Part shown: positions 16,473-23,563 of the stretch, one piece after another
Numbering within the stretch: the stretch's first letter is position 1
Layout of the letters: every line of letters starts with the position of its first letter
Virus record (IMG/VR): IMGVR_UViG_3300033153_006977
Span: 1-24,087 of that record
Length of the DNA stretch: 24,087 bases
Strand: one strand, 5' to 3'
Origin: a virus
Position numbers and translations under genes: made by a program
Notes under the pieces: generated by a model
The model's database searches: none
What the model saw: only the letters and a program-made list of their open reading frames with translations
What the model was told of the DNA's origin: nothing

Positions 16473-16964
16473 TTAGTTGCATATCCAGGCCATACTACAA
16501 TCGTAGGAGTCTGCACAAATTAATATTTTATGTATTGGCGAAATTAAATCAGTTTTTAATTTCCAAGACACTACTGGTGGTGTAAAGTCTGTACCTGTAT
16601 TATCTAAAGTTAATGCTGTTGTTTCATCACCACGATATACATCTGCAGTATCGTTGCCTTTATAATGAACAGCAGTAATTTTAAATAACGCATACTCTGC
16701 TAGTGCTATTGTTCTGACATCTGCCAAGGTAGTAGCTAAGTTAATTACCTTGTCTGTGTATTTATGGTACCCAAGGTCACCATAAACATCTTCAACATCA
16801 TATACTTCAATTAGTACCCATTCAGCTGCGGCAGGAAGAATGAAAGTTGTATCACCCTCCCCATCACTGCCAAGAGTAAGGCTTTTATTGGCTTCATCTG
16901 TTGTATAGGTACCCGTGAGTTCTGCTATATGAGTATCACGTGTATCTGCAACATATTCAGCCAT
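16473..16964 (-). CDS. Unrecognised protein of the fibre block
   Basis: 163 residues, acidic and beta-rich. The N-terminal part (TYTTDEANKSLTLGSDGEGD, TTFILPAAAEWVLIEVYDV) looks like a fibre-type beta domain. The C-terminus carries three Cys residues (ILICADSYDCSMAWIC), unusual in this block. AAGGAT site before ATG. I do not recognise a family. Position between fibre genes suggests a virion component. Confidence 0.5.
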   Translation of the reverse strand: MAEYVADTRDTHIAELTGTYTTDEANKSLTLGSDGEGDTTFILPAAAEWVLIEVYDVEDVYGDLGYHKYTDKVINLATTLADVRTIALAEYALFKITAVHYKGNDTADVYRGDETTALTLDNTGTDFTPPVVSWKLKTDLISPIHKILICADSYDCSMAWICN

Positions 16965-16973
16965 TATTTATCC

Positions 16974-17378
16974 TTATGGTACGTCTAGAGTAACGATTAA
17001 GTCACCAGCAGCAATCTTGAAAGTATCATTTGTATCAATAGTCTTAGAAGATGTTAATGCTCCATGATAAAGCAAGTTACCTGAAGTAGAAGCATCCCAA
17101 AGACCAATGTGAGTAATTGTACCCCAAGTAGCATCAGAAGCTTGTGCAAAAGCAATCTCAGCTGTATTTTCTGTTTGACCATCTGTAATACCAGTCATAG
17201 ATGTAAATGCACCTGTATCAATTCTAACATAGTTAGTTCCTACACATTCAGCTCCTGAACCATCATCTAAGGGTGAAGTTGTATGTAGTGCTACATAAGT
17301 AGTTGAAACTGTTGGGAAAGCAGCATTGTTAAGTACTGTCTCTAATAATTTTTGTTCTAAAAAGTCCGAAGTAGGCAT
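16974..17378 (-). CDS. Virion protein of a widespread phage fibre/appendage family
   Basis: 134 residues. The pattern LLETVLNNAAFPTVSTTYVA, then LHTTSP, NYVRID, TWGTITHIGLWDASTSGNLL and KTIDTNDTFKIAAGDLIVTL is a common compact beta domain encoded near tail genes in many tailed phages. It usually has no known function. Full length for this type. AAAGGAA site 6-7 nt before ATG. Family recognised by pattern; role as structural protein inferred. Confidence 0.65.
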   Translation of the reverse strand: MPTSDFLEQKLLETVLNNAAFPTVSTTYVALHTTSPLDDGSGAECVGTNYVRIDTGAFTSMTGITDGQTENTAEIAFAQASDATWGTITHIGLWDASTSGNLLYHGALTSSKTIDTNDTFKIAAGDLIVTLDVP

Positions 17379-17388
17379 TTTTGTTCCT

Positions 17389-17940
17389 TTATTGTAAGTT
17401 GTACATCATACCAAATACATATTCTGCACCTGTATAATGTATCATTAGTAAGTCATGGCCTGTATTAGGCGTCAGCGTGTTAGTTTTAATATCACCGCCC
17501 ATCCAAAGACCAGTGGGAAGTGTTAATACACCACCTACTGCTCCTTGGTAGATATGGAGATAAATAGTACAAGGACCATCAGGAGCCTGTATAGACATTG
17601 CACAAGCAGAGTTTATAATAACTTTTTGATACTGAGCATTTAAAGGGTCTAATATAAAATTAGTTGTTTTAGTCCCATTATCATAAAGACCAGCAGCATT
17701 AAAAACAACTACTTTTGCATTGTCTATTTTTTCATTTTGTGCATCTAATGTACCTCCTAGTTCAGGTGTTAAATCTTCTACTACATTACTTATTGCAGTG
17801 CTTACAGTCTCTTTCTCACTGTCTGTAAAACCATTAGTATCAGGATTATTTTCATACTTAGACTTAATTTGCTCATCTGTATAATTAGCTGCCAAAGGTA
17901 AATCATTAAAATCCTCTGCATTGTCTTTAAGTTGAGCCAT
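17389..17940 (-). CDS. Fibre-like protein
   Basis: 183 residues. It carries two motifs typical of phage fibre N-termini and linkers: NYTDEQIKSKYENNPDTNGF (residues 19-38), and DLTPELGGTLDAQNEKIDNA near residue 56, the latter similar to the 15812-16462 product. The rest is beta-rich (CTIYLHIYQGAVGG, MMYNLQ end). The ATG overlaps the stop of the 43-residue gene as TAATG. Probably a short fibre or tip protein. Confidence 0.6.
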   Translation of the reverse strand: MAQLKDNAEDFNDLPLAANYTDEQIKSKYENNPDTNGFTDSEKETVSTAISNVVEDLTPELGGTLDAQNEKIDNAKVVVFNAAGLYDNGTKTTNFILDPLNAQYQKVIINSACAMSIQAPDGPCTIYLHIYQGAVGGVLTLPTGLWMGGDIKTNTLTPNTGHDLLMIHYTGAEYVFGMMYNLQ

Positions 17941-18071
17941 TAATCTGCCTTAATAATTGTTGCCGTAGCCTTAATTTTACCCTTAAGTTTAGGCTTTTCA
18001 ACCACTAGCTTTTCAACCACTGGTTTTTCTTTTTTGCTACCAATAGAACTATTCTTTAATGCTCCACCCAT
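17940..18071 (-). CDS. 43-residue basic peptide with internal duplication
   Basis: Product begins MGGALKNSSIGSKKEKPVVE and ends KATATIIKAD. It is very Lys-rich and contains a short duplication (VVEK twice), visible in DNA as a 14-bp repeat GCTTTTCAACCACT at 17993-18006 and 18008-18021. An excellent AAAGGAG site lies 6-7 nt before the ATG, and the stop overlaps the next gene (TAATG), so it is a real gene despite its size. No family recognised. A nucleic-acid- or head-associated peptide is possible given the charge and the neighbouring capsid genes. Confidence 0.7.
   Translation of the reverse strand: MGGALKNSSIGSKKEKPVVEKLVVEKPKLKGKIKATATIIKAD
17993..18021. repeat. Two-copy 14-bp direct repeat inside the small basic gene
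   Basis: GCTTTTCAACCACT occurs at 17993-18006 and again at 18008-18021, a 15-bp (five-codon) period, encoding the repeated VVEK unit. Confidence 0.85.
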
Positions 18072-18093
18072 ATAAACTCCTTTATAAGTTCTA

Positions 18094-18117
18094 TAAGATA
18101 GCCCGAAGGCTATCTTA
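18094..18117 (-). terminator. Ten-base-pair hairpin with C(UUCG)G tetraloop
   Basis: On the minus strand the RNA reads TAAGATAGCC, UUCG, GGCTATCTTA: a perfect 10-bp stem closed by the very stable cUUCGg loop. It lies in the gap between the head-decoration-like gene and the 43-residue gene. No U-tract follows (next bases TAGAACTTATAAAGGAG, which include the next ribosome binding site), so it is more likely an attenuator, RNA-processing or mRNA-stability element than a full terminator. It would protect the 3' end of the capsid mRNA and lower downstream expression. Confidence 0.6.
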
Positions 18118-18145
18118 ACAACTCAGATAGGTTATCACCTTCTTT

Positions 18146-18568
18146 CTAAACTGTAAAGATTTCTCTTCTAGCGGCCGTATCAATGTATTTAACATACAAT
18201 GTTGCCGAACCTACAGTCGAGGTACCACCAGCTAGTGTGAAGATAATATCTTCAGCTACTGCTTGTTTGATATCAAGACCTAGTGTACCTTTTGTAACCG
18301 CGATAGTTGCAATAGCCGTAGCTGCTACAAAATATTCATCAGTATCAGAAGTAACACCAACTGTACAAGTTGGGGTAGTACCATCAAATGCTTCTGTAAC
18401 ATCAAGGTATACTTCTTGAATGATAGCTCCCACAGGAATTTTTGCTATCGTATATGCGCCATCAGCTCTCACTGTGGCTGTTCTATCTAAAAGATTGAAC
18501 GTTCCTTGCACAGCTACAACGTCTACTGTTGAGCTGTTCCAACTTTCACGTGTTAGATCTGTTGCCAT
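18146..18568 (-). CDS. Head-associated (decoration-like) protein next to major capsid
   Basis: 140 residues, beta-rich. The motif order PVGAIIQEVYLDVTEAFDG, then TCTVGVTSDTDEYF, then DIIFTLAGGTSTVGSATLYV belongs to a small protein commonly encoded right after phage major capsid genes. It has the strongest ribosome binding site in the window (AAGGAGGT, 7 nt before ATG), consistent with high copy number, and a stable hairpin follows the gene. Probably decorates the head or completes a vertex. Decoration function is inferred from position and translation signals. Confidence 0.6.
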   Translation of the reverse strand: MATDLTRESWNSSTVDVVAVQGTFNLLDRTATVRADGAYTIAKIPVGAIIQEVYLDVTEAFDGTTPTCTVGVTSDTDEYFVAATAIATIAVTKGTLGLDIKQAVAEDIIFTLAGGTSTVGSATLYVKYIDTAARREIFTV

Positions 18569-18579
18569 ATCTTACCTCC

Positions 18580-19749
18580 TTACGCTGCTGCTGTAGTACT
18601 GTGATATGTATCAACGGCAATTACACCATAATCCATATTACCAATTCTAGCTTCATCATAGTCTACCGTTTCTGGTAGAAGCTGTGTTTTCTGCACATTA
18701 AACCATACTTCAAGTAGTGACTCAGAAGTGATTTTGTGATCTGGTGAAAACTCAAGGTTATAATTAGGTTCCATACCCATACCATATTGTAAGGCACCTG
18801 CACCAAGAAGAACTGAACGGCAAGCAATAATTTTTTCACCTACAGCACCAAATCCAACTTCACCAGAATAAAGTCCATCTTCATCAAGCTTTCTAAATCC
18901 AGCAATTTCTGGCTTAGTTTTACCTGCTCTACGATCTGTTGAAACACCAAAGAAAATAGGTGCAACTGTTACCATGAGATTACCAATACGAATTGGTTGA
19001 CCTTTAAACAAGAAGTTATTTAGACCTCTAATGTCACCCTGAGCTACTAGATCTTGCCATCTGTCATCTTTACGAAGATCAAACCATGCTTTATTATCAA
19101 GCATTAAGTTCCAGATATCTTCACCATCTTTTGTTTGAAAAGGTTTAAGTGGCATTCTTTTACTACCAACTGCAAAACCATCTCCCTCAAGCATTTTTTC
19201 ACTTAACTCAAGAATATAGTCATAAGACATAATGTCTGTTGTAAGTAAAGCACTTATTGTTGCTCTATCGTTTGGACGGAAAACATGAGAATTAGTAAGA
19301 CTATCAAGTCTACCTTGAACTGAGTCAAAATGAGCTTGATCTTTATGTCGTGTCCATAGGTCTGCTAGTTTACGTCTAGAATCACCATGTTCAGTAATTG
19401 ATAAGTCACCAATCTCTTTACCATTGAACTTATCTCCATTATTAACTGGAATACGTCCTCTACGGATTTTAAGTGAACCAGAGAATTTTCTTTTACCTTC
19501 ACCTTTACCCCAAGCTTGCTCTCTGTCAAGCGCCATTTCACCTGTCAAATAACCATCATAGTCAAAGATAATGTTATTACCCTCAGTTACGCTAGTCATA
19601 TTCTTTTGGTATACTACAGACCCACCAGTGCTACCTGTGTAAGCTGCCCAAAAAGATTTAGCGGCATTCTGAACTAGGCCTTCTTTTACCCACCCTTTAC
19701 GGATGAGGTCAGAATCATAATCCAAGAATGCTGTTTCATTTGCTGACAT
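18580..19749 (-). CDS. Major capsid protein, DUF4043 / N4 gp56-type
   Basis: 389 residues, the expected size for an HK97-fold shell protein. The pattern fits the N4 gp56-like (PF13252) capsid family: an early DYDGYLTGEMALDREQAWGK segment, then LSITEHGDSRRKLADLWTRH, a central helix with DIMSYDYILELSEKMLEG, and a C-terminal LGAGALQYGMGMEPNYNLE block. It follows the scaffold by 11 bp and has AAAGGAG 7 nt before ATG. It forms the icosahedral shell together with the upstream scaffold and the downstream head protein. Confidence 0.85.
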   Translation of the reverse strand: MSANETAFLDYDSDLIRKGWVKEGLVQNAAKSFWAAYTGSTGGSVVYQKNMTSVTEGNNIIFDYDGYLTGEMALDREQAWGKGEGKRKFSGSLKIRRGRIPVNNGDKFNGKEIGDLSITEHGDSRRKLADLWTRHKDQAHFDSVQGRLDSLTNSHVFRPNDRATISALLTTDIMSYDYILELSEKMLEGDGFAVGSKRMPLKPFQTKDGEDIWNLMLDNKAWFDLRKDDRWQDLVAQGDIRGLNNFLFKGQPIRIGNLMVTVAPIFFGVSTDRRAGKTKPEIAGFRKLDEDGLYSGEVGFGAVGEKIIACRSVLLGAGALQYGMGMEPNYNLEFSPDHKITSESLLEVWFNVQKTQLLPETVDYDEARIGNMDYGVIAVDTYHSTTAAA

Positions 19750-19760
19750 CTATATCTCCT

Positions 19761-20417
19761 TTAAACTAGGGCTGTTGCCCAATCAGTATTTTTTTGTTTA
19801 TCAATTGCTTCTTTAGATGGTGAGGCTGAACCAGCCACAGCACCTAAGTCAGGTGAAGAAGGTGCACTTACTGATGCTACTGGAGCATTTCGTACTATTG
19901 CTGCACCTTTATCAAGAAACTCTGTTACAGTTATCTCATTATTCTTCATTGCATTTTGAAGACTCACAGGGATTACATTGTTAAAAGATTCCATGTCTAC
20001 ATCTTTATTATCATCGAAAAATTTAAGTACTTCTTTTTGACGGAGTGCTTTCTCTTCCTTTGTAATTGTTTCAGCGACTTTTGCATCTACTTTAACTTTG
20101 TAATCAGCCTGTGCTTGTTGTGTAGCAGTTTTTTCAAGAGTATTGAGTTCATTACGCCAAGCATCTGGATCACTAAGCTTTAAATCATCAAGTCTTATTT
20201 GTTCTGCTGGTTCAAGACTAATTTTAGGGTGTCCTCCAGATTGAGCTTGCAATACCTCATTTTCTGCTTGGAGCCTAATATTTTCTTGTTGCAAGGGAGT
20301 TAGCATTGACTGTGTATCTCTTCTCCGTTGCTCTGCCGTTTCTGCTTTCTTCTGCCAGTCCGCATCCGAAACAGGTGTAACAGTTTCTGAATGGGAAGTC
20401 TTTTCAGAGTGTTCCAT
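19761..20417 (-). CDS. Capsid scaffolding protein
   Basis: 218 residues from the ATG at 20417. An ATG two codons earlier (20423) abuts the AAAAGG site, leaving no spacing, so the later start is preferred. The protein is polar and strongly helical, with a coiled-coil region (QQENIRLQAENEVLQAQSGG, then TATQQAQADYKVKVDAKVAE) and an Ala/Ser/Pro-rich linker before the last helix. This architecture and its place immediately before the major capsid gene are typical of scaffolds, which guide procapsid assembly and then leave. First gene of the leftward late operon. No protease domain is seen. Confidence 0.8.
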   Translation of the reverse strand: MEHSEKTSHSETVTPVSDADWQKKAETAEQRRRDTQSMLTPLQQENIRLQAENEVLQAQSGGHPKISLEPAEQIRLDDLKLSDPDAWRNELNTLEKTATQQAQADYKVKVDAKVAETITKEEKALRQKEVLKFFDDNKDVDMESFNNVIPVSLQNAMKNNEITVTEFLDKGAAIVRNAPVASVSAPSSPDLGAVAGSASPSKEAIDKQKNTDWATALV

Positions 20418-20468
20418 ATTCATCCTTTTATTTTGTTTATAGGCCTATATTGTACTACCTAATATCAA

Positions 20469-20497
20469 ATTATAACATAATTAATGTATATATCATA
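20469..20497 (-). promoter_or_regulatory. Leftward promoter of the structural operon
   Basis: Minus-strand TATAAT at 20474-20469 with TG one base upstream (TGTTATAAT, extended -10). The -35 position (20497-20492, TATGAT) matches consensus poorly, which extended -10 promoters tolerate. Predicted start near 20462, about 45 nt before the scaffold ATG. The -10 is shared with the other late-type promoters in the window. Confidence 0.55.
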
Positions 20498-20510
20498 TTA
20501 AATATGTTAT
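20472..20510. repeat. Inverted repeat ATAACATA / TATGTTAT in the divergent promoter region
   Basis: ATAACATA (20472-20479) and TATGTTAT (20503-20510) form an 8-bp inverted repeat. The first arm overlaps the leftward -10. A second pattern, ATGTGTTAT, is directly repeated at 20512-20520 and 20530-20538, the latter overlapping the rightward -10. Both could be operator half-sites for a regulator such as the adjacent small DNA-binding-like protein. Confidence 0.4.
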
Positions 20511-20532
20511 TATGTGTTATTAATTGAATATG

Positions 20533-20541
20533 TGTTATAAT
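20533..20541 (+). promoter_or_regulatory. Rightward extended -10 promoter for regulator and terminase genes
   Basis: TGTTATAAT, an extended -10, with TATAAT at 20536-20541; no good -35 at 17 bp (TGTGTT). Predicted start near 20548, giving a leader of about 30 nt. The 14-mer ATATGTGTTATAAT (20528-20541) is identical to that at the internal leftward promoter near 6549. Confidence 0.6.
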
Positions 20542-20579
20542 ACATTACATTATATATAAGCAATACTAAAGGAGTAATG

Positions 20580-20840
20580 ATGGGTGCAAAAGTAGTTAGT
20601 TTTTCTGTAGAAGAAAGTCAATTAGAGTGGTGGGGTGAGTTTGAAGAAACAATACCTACTAATAAAAGAAGTGAGTTTTTACTCAGAATCATTAAAAACT
20701 TCTACCAAAACCCTGATATAAGTGAGATTGAAAAAAAGTTTAATACTTATTGTACCAAAAATAACCTTTCAAAAGATGGGCAATTAAACTTGTTAATGGG
20801 CCCTTATAGAGTTTGGGGAGGAGACCCAGATGAGGACTAA
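20580..20840 (+). CDS. Possible ribbon-helix-helix DNA-binding protein
   Basis: 86 residues from the second of two adjacent ATGs; AAAGGAG (20568-20574) is 5 nt from it but only 2 nt from the first. A short strand (KVVSFSV) is followed by two helices (residues 11-25 and about 30-45, KRSEFLLRIIKNFYQ), the layout of Arc/MetJ-type ribbon-helix-helix proteins, which bind DNA as dimers through the strand. The C-terminal half is helical and ends acidic. Being the first gene rightward of a divergent promoter with repeated sites, it may regulate both operons, or it may be a terminase accessory. Fold assignment is from pattern only. Confidence 0.55.
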   Translation: MGAKVVSFSVEESQLEWWGEFEETIPTNKRSEFLLRIIKNFYQNPDISEIEKKFNTYCTKNNLSKDGQLNLLMGPYRVWGGDPDED

Positions 20841-21222
20841 TACTATTGCTAAGCTTTTAGAGGAGGGTATGTCTATAATAGATATATCAAAAGAACTAAG
20901 CATACCAGTCCAAGAAGTACTCATAGCTTCAAAACCTCAACCCTTATTTGATGAAATTATTATACCTGAAGTACTTGAACCAGTGGATATAGAAAAAAAG
21001 GATATCACAGAAACCCTTAAAGATAAGGTTAATACTGTTGCTATAGAAGCTATTGACCAAATATCAAAAGTATTAAAAGATAATCAAGATGCTACTGACT
21101 TATCAAAACTTAGTGATTCTATAACTAAGATGCATACAACCTTCTTTAAAACTGACCCTGGCACAACTATAAATCTACATACTGCTGCCCTTAATCAATT
21201 CCGTGGTTTACTGAGGGAATAG
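20830..21222 (+). CDS. Small terminase subunit candidate
   Basis: 130 residues, directly upstream of the large terminase (1-bp gap). The N-terminus (TIAKLLEEGMSIIDISKELS, then IPVQEV) looks like a helix-turn-helix, and the rest is largely helical, matching small terminases, which recognise the packaging site and form a ring. It overlaps the previous gene by 11 bp and has a GGAGGAG site. No sequence family recognised with certainty; call rests on the helix-turn-helix and gene order. Confidence 0.6.
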   Translation: MRTNTIAKLLEEGMSIIDISKELSIPVQEVLIASKPQPLFDEIIIPEVLEPVDIEKKDITETLKDKVNTVAIEAIDQISKVLKDNQDATDLSKLSDSITKMHTTFFKTDPGTTINLHTAALNQFRGLLRE

Positions 21223-21223
21223 G

Positions 21224-22840
21224 ATGGAAAGAGAACAAATTGAATGGAGTTTAAATTTATCTAAGGTAGAGTTTATTAAGTTCTTTCCTAGTATGCCTAC
21301 TTATCTCTTTGAAACTAAGCCTTCTAGTGATAAAGATTTAATTGATAACTTTCTTATTTATAAACTGTGGAGATTAAACAATTTATATACTATTGTAGAT
21401 AAGTGGTCCAAAAGAATACCTTTTAAACCTAATCATGCACAGATATTAGTATACTATTACTACCTCCAACACCCAAGATTAATTATATTAAAGTCTAGGC
21501 AGCAAGGTATCTCAACTTTATGGTTAGTTATGTATTTTGATAAGTGTATAACAGAGGCAGATGTTACTGCTGGGCTTATGGCACAAGGTAAACGCGAGGC
21601 TTCTATACTTCTGACTAGAACTAAATTACTTTGGGATACTTTAGATATAAATATTAAATCCTTCCTTATGTTAACTACTGTTAAAGATAATACAGAGGCA
21701 GTAAAGTTCACTAATGGCTCTCAAATACTTATTGGTGTTTCCTTTAGATCCCAAACACTACAAGCTCTACATATCTCAGAGTTTGGTAAGATAGCTAATG
21801 AAAATCCAAAGCGTGCTGAGGAAACTAAAACTGGTACACTACAAGCAATTGCACCAGGAAATGCTGCTATTATAGAGTCAACTGCTGAGGGTGACAATGA
21901 CTTTAAAGAGATGTGGGATGATGCTGAGGGAGTTATACCTGAGGAAAGAGGGCCTAAGGACTTTTTACCTGTGTTTTTATCCTGGGCAGATGACCCAGAC
22001 TGTTTGCTTGATGTACCTCAAAAAGATACTAAAGAGTCTATTAAATACTTTAGTGAACATGAGAATAATGGTTGGACCTTTACTGACCAACAAAAATGGT
22101 GGTGGATTGCTCAATATAGAGAGCTAAAAACTAAAATTTATCAAGAATACCCACTAACACCAGAAGAAGCTTTTAGAGCTAGTCGCCAAGGTGCTTATTG
22201 GCATAATGCTTGGAAAGACTTTGGTATTATTGGCGTGCATGGCACAGAGATACTAGAACCTCACCTGTATAACCCACAACTTCCATTACATGGAGTTATG
22301 GATTTAGGTGTTAATGATACTAATGCTGTAAGCCTTTTCCAATACTACAATAAGCGTAGGACTATTATATGGGAATATGGCAACAACAACCATGGTGTCA
22401 AGCACTATGCTAATAAAATAAAAAAATTCTGTGCTTTAATAAGAGCTACCCCACCTACCTTATTCCTCCCACATGATGCCACTAAAAGAGCCCCCACAAA
22501 TCTAGATACTGTTGAAAAAGCCTACCGTGATGAAGGCTTCTCAGTGATAATGTTAGAGCGCCCACCCAACAAACTAGAAGCTATCAACCATGTCCGTGGA
22601 GAGATTGAAGCCGGCCATATTGAAGTTGACTTTGACTGTCCATATTCCCGAGCTGTCTTCACTAACTATAGCCGTGAGTGGGATGACAAACTAAATCAAT
22701 GGAAGAAAGAACCTAAACATGATGAATGGTCCCACTGGGCCGATATGATTATCTATATGACTATGGCTAGTATCTCAGATCCTTATACTAAAAGGTATGT
22801 TCAAAGTAGGACGCGGCGTCCTGTAGGGCATGCAGTTTAA
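21224..22840 (+). CDS. terL: Terminase large subunit
   Basis: 538 residues, full length. ATPase: deviant Walker A LKSRQQGIST (residues 89-98), Walker B-like LQALHISEFGK (179-189) and coupling motif IESTAEG (217-223). Nuclease: MDLGVNDTNA (D360), LPHDAT (D418) and WADMIIYM (D507) supply the acidic metal-binding residues of the RNase H-like fold. The protein pumps DNA into the prohead through the portal and cuts the concatemer. GAGGG lies upstream of the ATG. Its 3' end contains an unusual GC-rich palindrome (22808-22822). Confidence 0.93.
   Translation: MEREQIEWSLNLSKVEFIKFFPSMPTYLFETKPSSDKDLIDNFLIYKLWRLNNLYTIVDKWSKRIPFKPNHAQILVYYYYLQHPRLIILKSRQQGISTLWLVMYFDKCITEADVTAGLMAQGKREASILLTRTKLLWDTLDINIKSFLMLTTVKDNTEAVKFTNGSQILIGVSFRSQTLQALHISEFGKIANENPKRAEETKTGTLQAIAPGNAAIIESTAEGDNDFKEMWDDAEGVIPEERGPKDFLPVFLSWADDPDCLLDVPQKDTKESIKYFSEHENNGWTFTDQQKWWWIAQYRELKTKIYQEYPLTPEEAFRASRQGAYWHNAWKDFGIIGVHGTEILEPHLYNPQLPLHGVMDLGVNDTNAVSLFQYYNKRRTIIWEYGNNNHGVKHYANKIKKFCALIRATPPTLFLPHDATKRAPTNLDTVEKAYRDEGFSVIMLERPPNKLEAINHVRGEIEAGHIEVDFDCPYSRAVFTNYSREWDDKLNQWKKEPKHDEWSHWADMIIYMTMASISDPYTKRYVQSRTRRPVGHAV
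22808..22822. repeat. GC-rich palindrome in the last codons of terL
   Basis: AGGACG-CGG-CGTCCT, a 6-bp perfect stem with a 3-nt loop, encoding part of the Arg-rich tail of the terminase. It is not followed by a T-run, so it is not a standard terminator. Confidence 0.6.
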
Positions 22841-22961
22841 TAGTTGAATGCTTGGGGTGGTTTGGGTAGAGGAATAGGCAGATGGATGGATAGTCCTATA
22901 GTAGAAAAGGGAAATAGTTGAATAACAGAATAGGCCAAATTGAAAATTTTAGCTCACTTAT

Positions 22962-22997
22962 TAAAACCGGTTTTACTTAGCCCCCCGGGGCCCGGCC
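22962..22997. repeat. Palindrome and GC island at the composition switch
   Basis: TAAAACCGGTTTTA (22962-22975) is a perfect 14-bp palindrome. Five bases later comes a 17-bp block of only C and G (22981-22997) containing CCCCGGGG and GGGCCC palindromes, unique in this AT-rich window. Confidence 0.7.
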
Positions 22998-23309
22998 AAG
23001 ACACCCCCACCCACCTTGAGAAAGGCATATATATTTATATACACCAAGCACAAACAGTCATAATTATGTATTATACTATTCTATATCAACACATAATACC
23101 CTAACATTACATATATCAACCTTGACATATGACCCACATAAATACCCAACCATGACATATCATTATACAACAACATCAACTTTACTAATATAATATCATT
23201 ACATTATCCTTATATATATTATAACATGACATATAATATCATACAATTCAACACAATACCATCACAATGACACACTTTGACCCCTTAAAGCAATTATATA
23301 TGTTTATGT

Positions 23310-23333
23310 GATACATTGTATGCACTATGTATC
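23310..23333. repeat. Inverted repeat GATACAT / ATGTATC
   Basis: Seven-base arms at 23310-23316 and 23327-23333 flank TGTATGCACT. The core TATGCACTAT recurs at 23947 and 23959, upstream of the next early promoter, so it may be a protein-binding site. Confidence 0.5.
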
Positions 23334-23353
23334 GTTTGACTGTTTATGACGAT

Positions 23354-23373
23354 TTGTAACATATTGTAACATA
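23354..23373. repeat. Tandem 10-bp direct repeat
   Basis: TTGTAACATA occurs twice without spacing, at 23354-23363 and 23364-23373, 36 bp upstream of the first early promoter. Iteron-like. Confidence 0.7.
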
Positions 23374-23409
23374 ATTATAATACAATTATAACAAATGATT
23401 ACAAAATGG

Positions 23410-23438
23410 TTGACATAATGTGTTAATTGTGATATTTA
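23410..23438 (+). promoter_or_regulatory. Early promoter 1 (upstream tandem promoter)
   Basis: TTGACA at 23410-23415, 17 bp, then TATTTA at 23433-23438 with TG upstream (TGATATTTA). The spacer resembles those of the two stronger promoters downstream (the TAATTGTGA end matches early promoter 2). No gene starts before the next promoter, so it reads into the same 70-residue gene or makes a short leader RNA. Confidence 0.55.
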
Positions 23439-23500
23439 TATACATTATGCATGATACATTTTGTAATTATGTAATTATGTATTTATTTGTTATAATAGGG

Positions 23501-23529
23501 TTGACATAAGGCTATAATTGTGATATAAT
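23501..23529 (+). promoter_or_regulatory. Early promoter 2, consensus sigma70 with extended -10
   Basis: TTGACA (23501-23506), 17 bp, TATAAT (23524-23529) with TGA before it. Both hexamers are perfect. Predicted start near 23536, followed by AACACAAAGGAAA (23547-23559), which holds the ribosome binding site of the 70-residue gene. Upstream sequence is AT-rich, like an UP element. Confidence 0.85.
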
Positions 23530-23563
23530 TCATTATAACAATTTAAAACACAAAGGAAACAAC

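Larger units (their letters stand above)
22841..23563. other. Gene-free region with strand-composition switch, GC island and early promoters
   Basis: No credible gene was seen here. From 22841 to 22920 the plus strand holds 30 G and 4 C. A mixed part (22921-22980) contains the palindrome TAAAACCGGTTTTA (22962-22975). At 22981-22997 is a 17-bp all-G/C run, and 23041-23280 has 56 C and only 9 G. G returns after 23290, where an inverted repeat, tandem repeats and promoters begin. A 10-bp direct repeat ATAGTTGAAT lies at 22840-22849 and 22914-22923. The organisation suits a genome end, packaging site or replication origin next to the early promoters. Confidence 0.6.

Noticed and set aside
16463-16516. 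N-terminal extension of the 15812-16462 gene to an ATG at 16516
   Set aside because: It would overlap the upstream gene by 44 bp; the ATG at 16462 has an AAGGGGG site at proper distance.
22854-22872. G-quadruplex in the G-rich tract
   Set aside because: Only two-G runs are shared by all four blocks, so any quadruplex would be weak; kept only as part of the skew observation.
22841-23563. tRNA or structured RNA gene
   Set aside because: No cloverleaf, anticodon stem or CCA-type end could be found by eye in this stretch.
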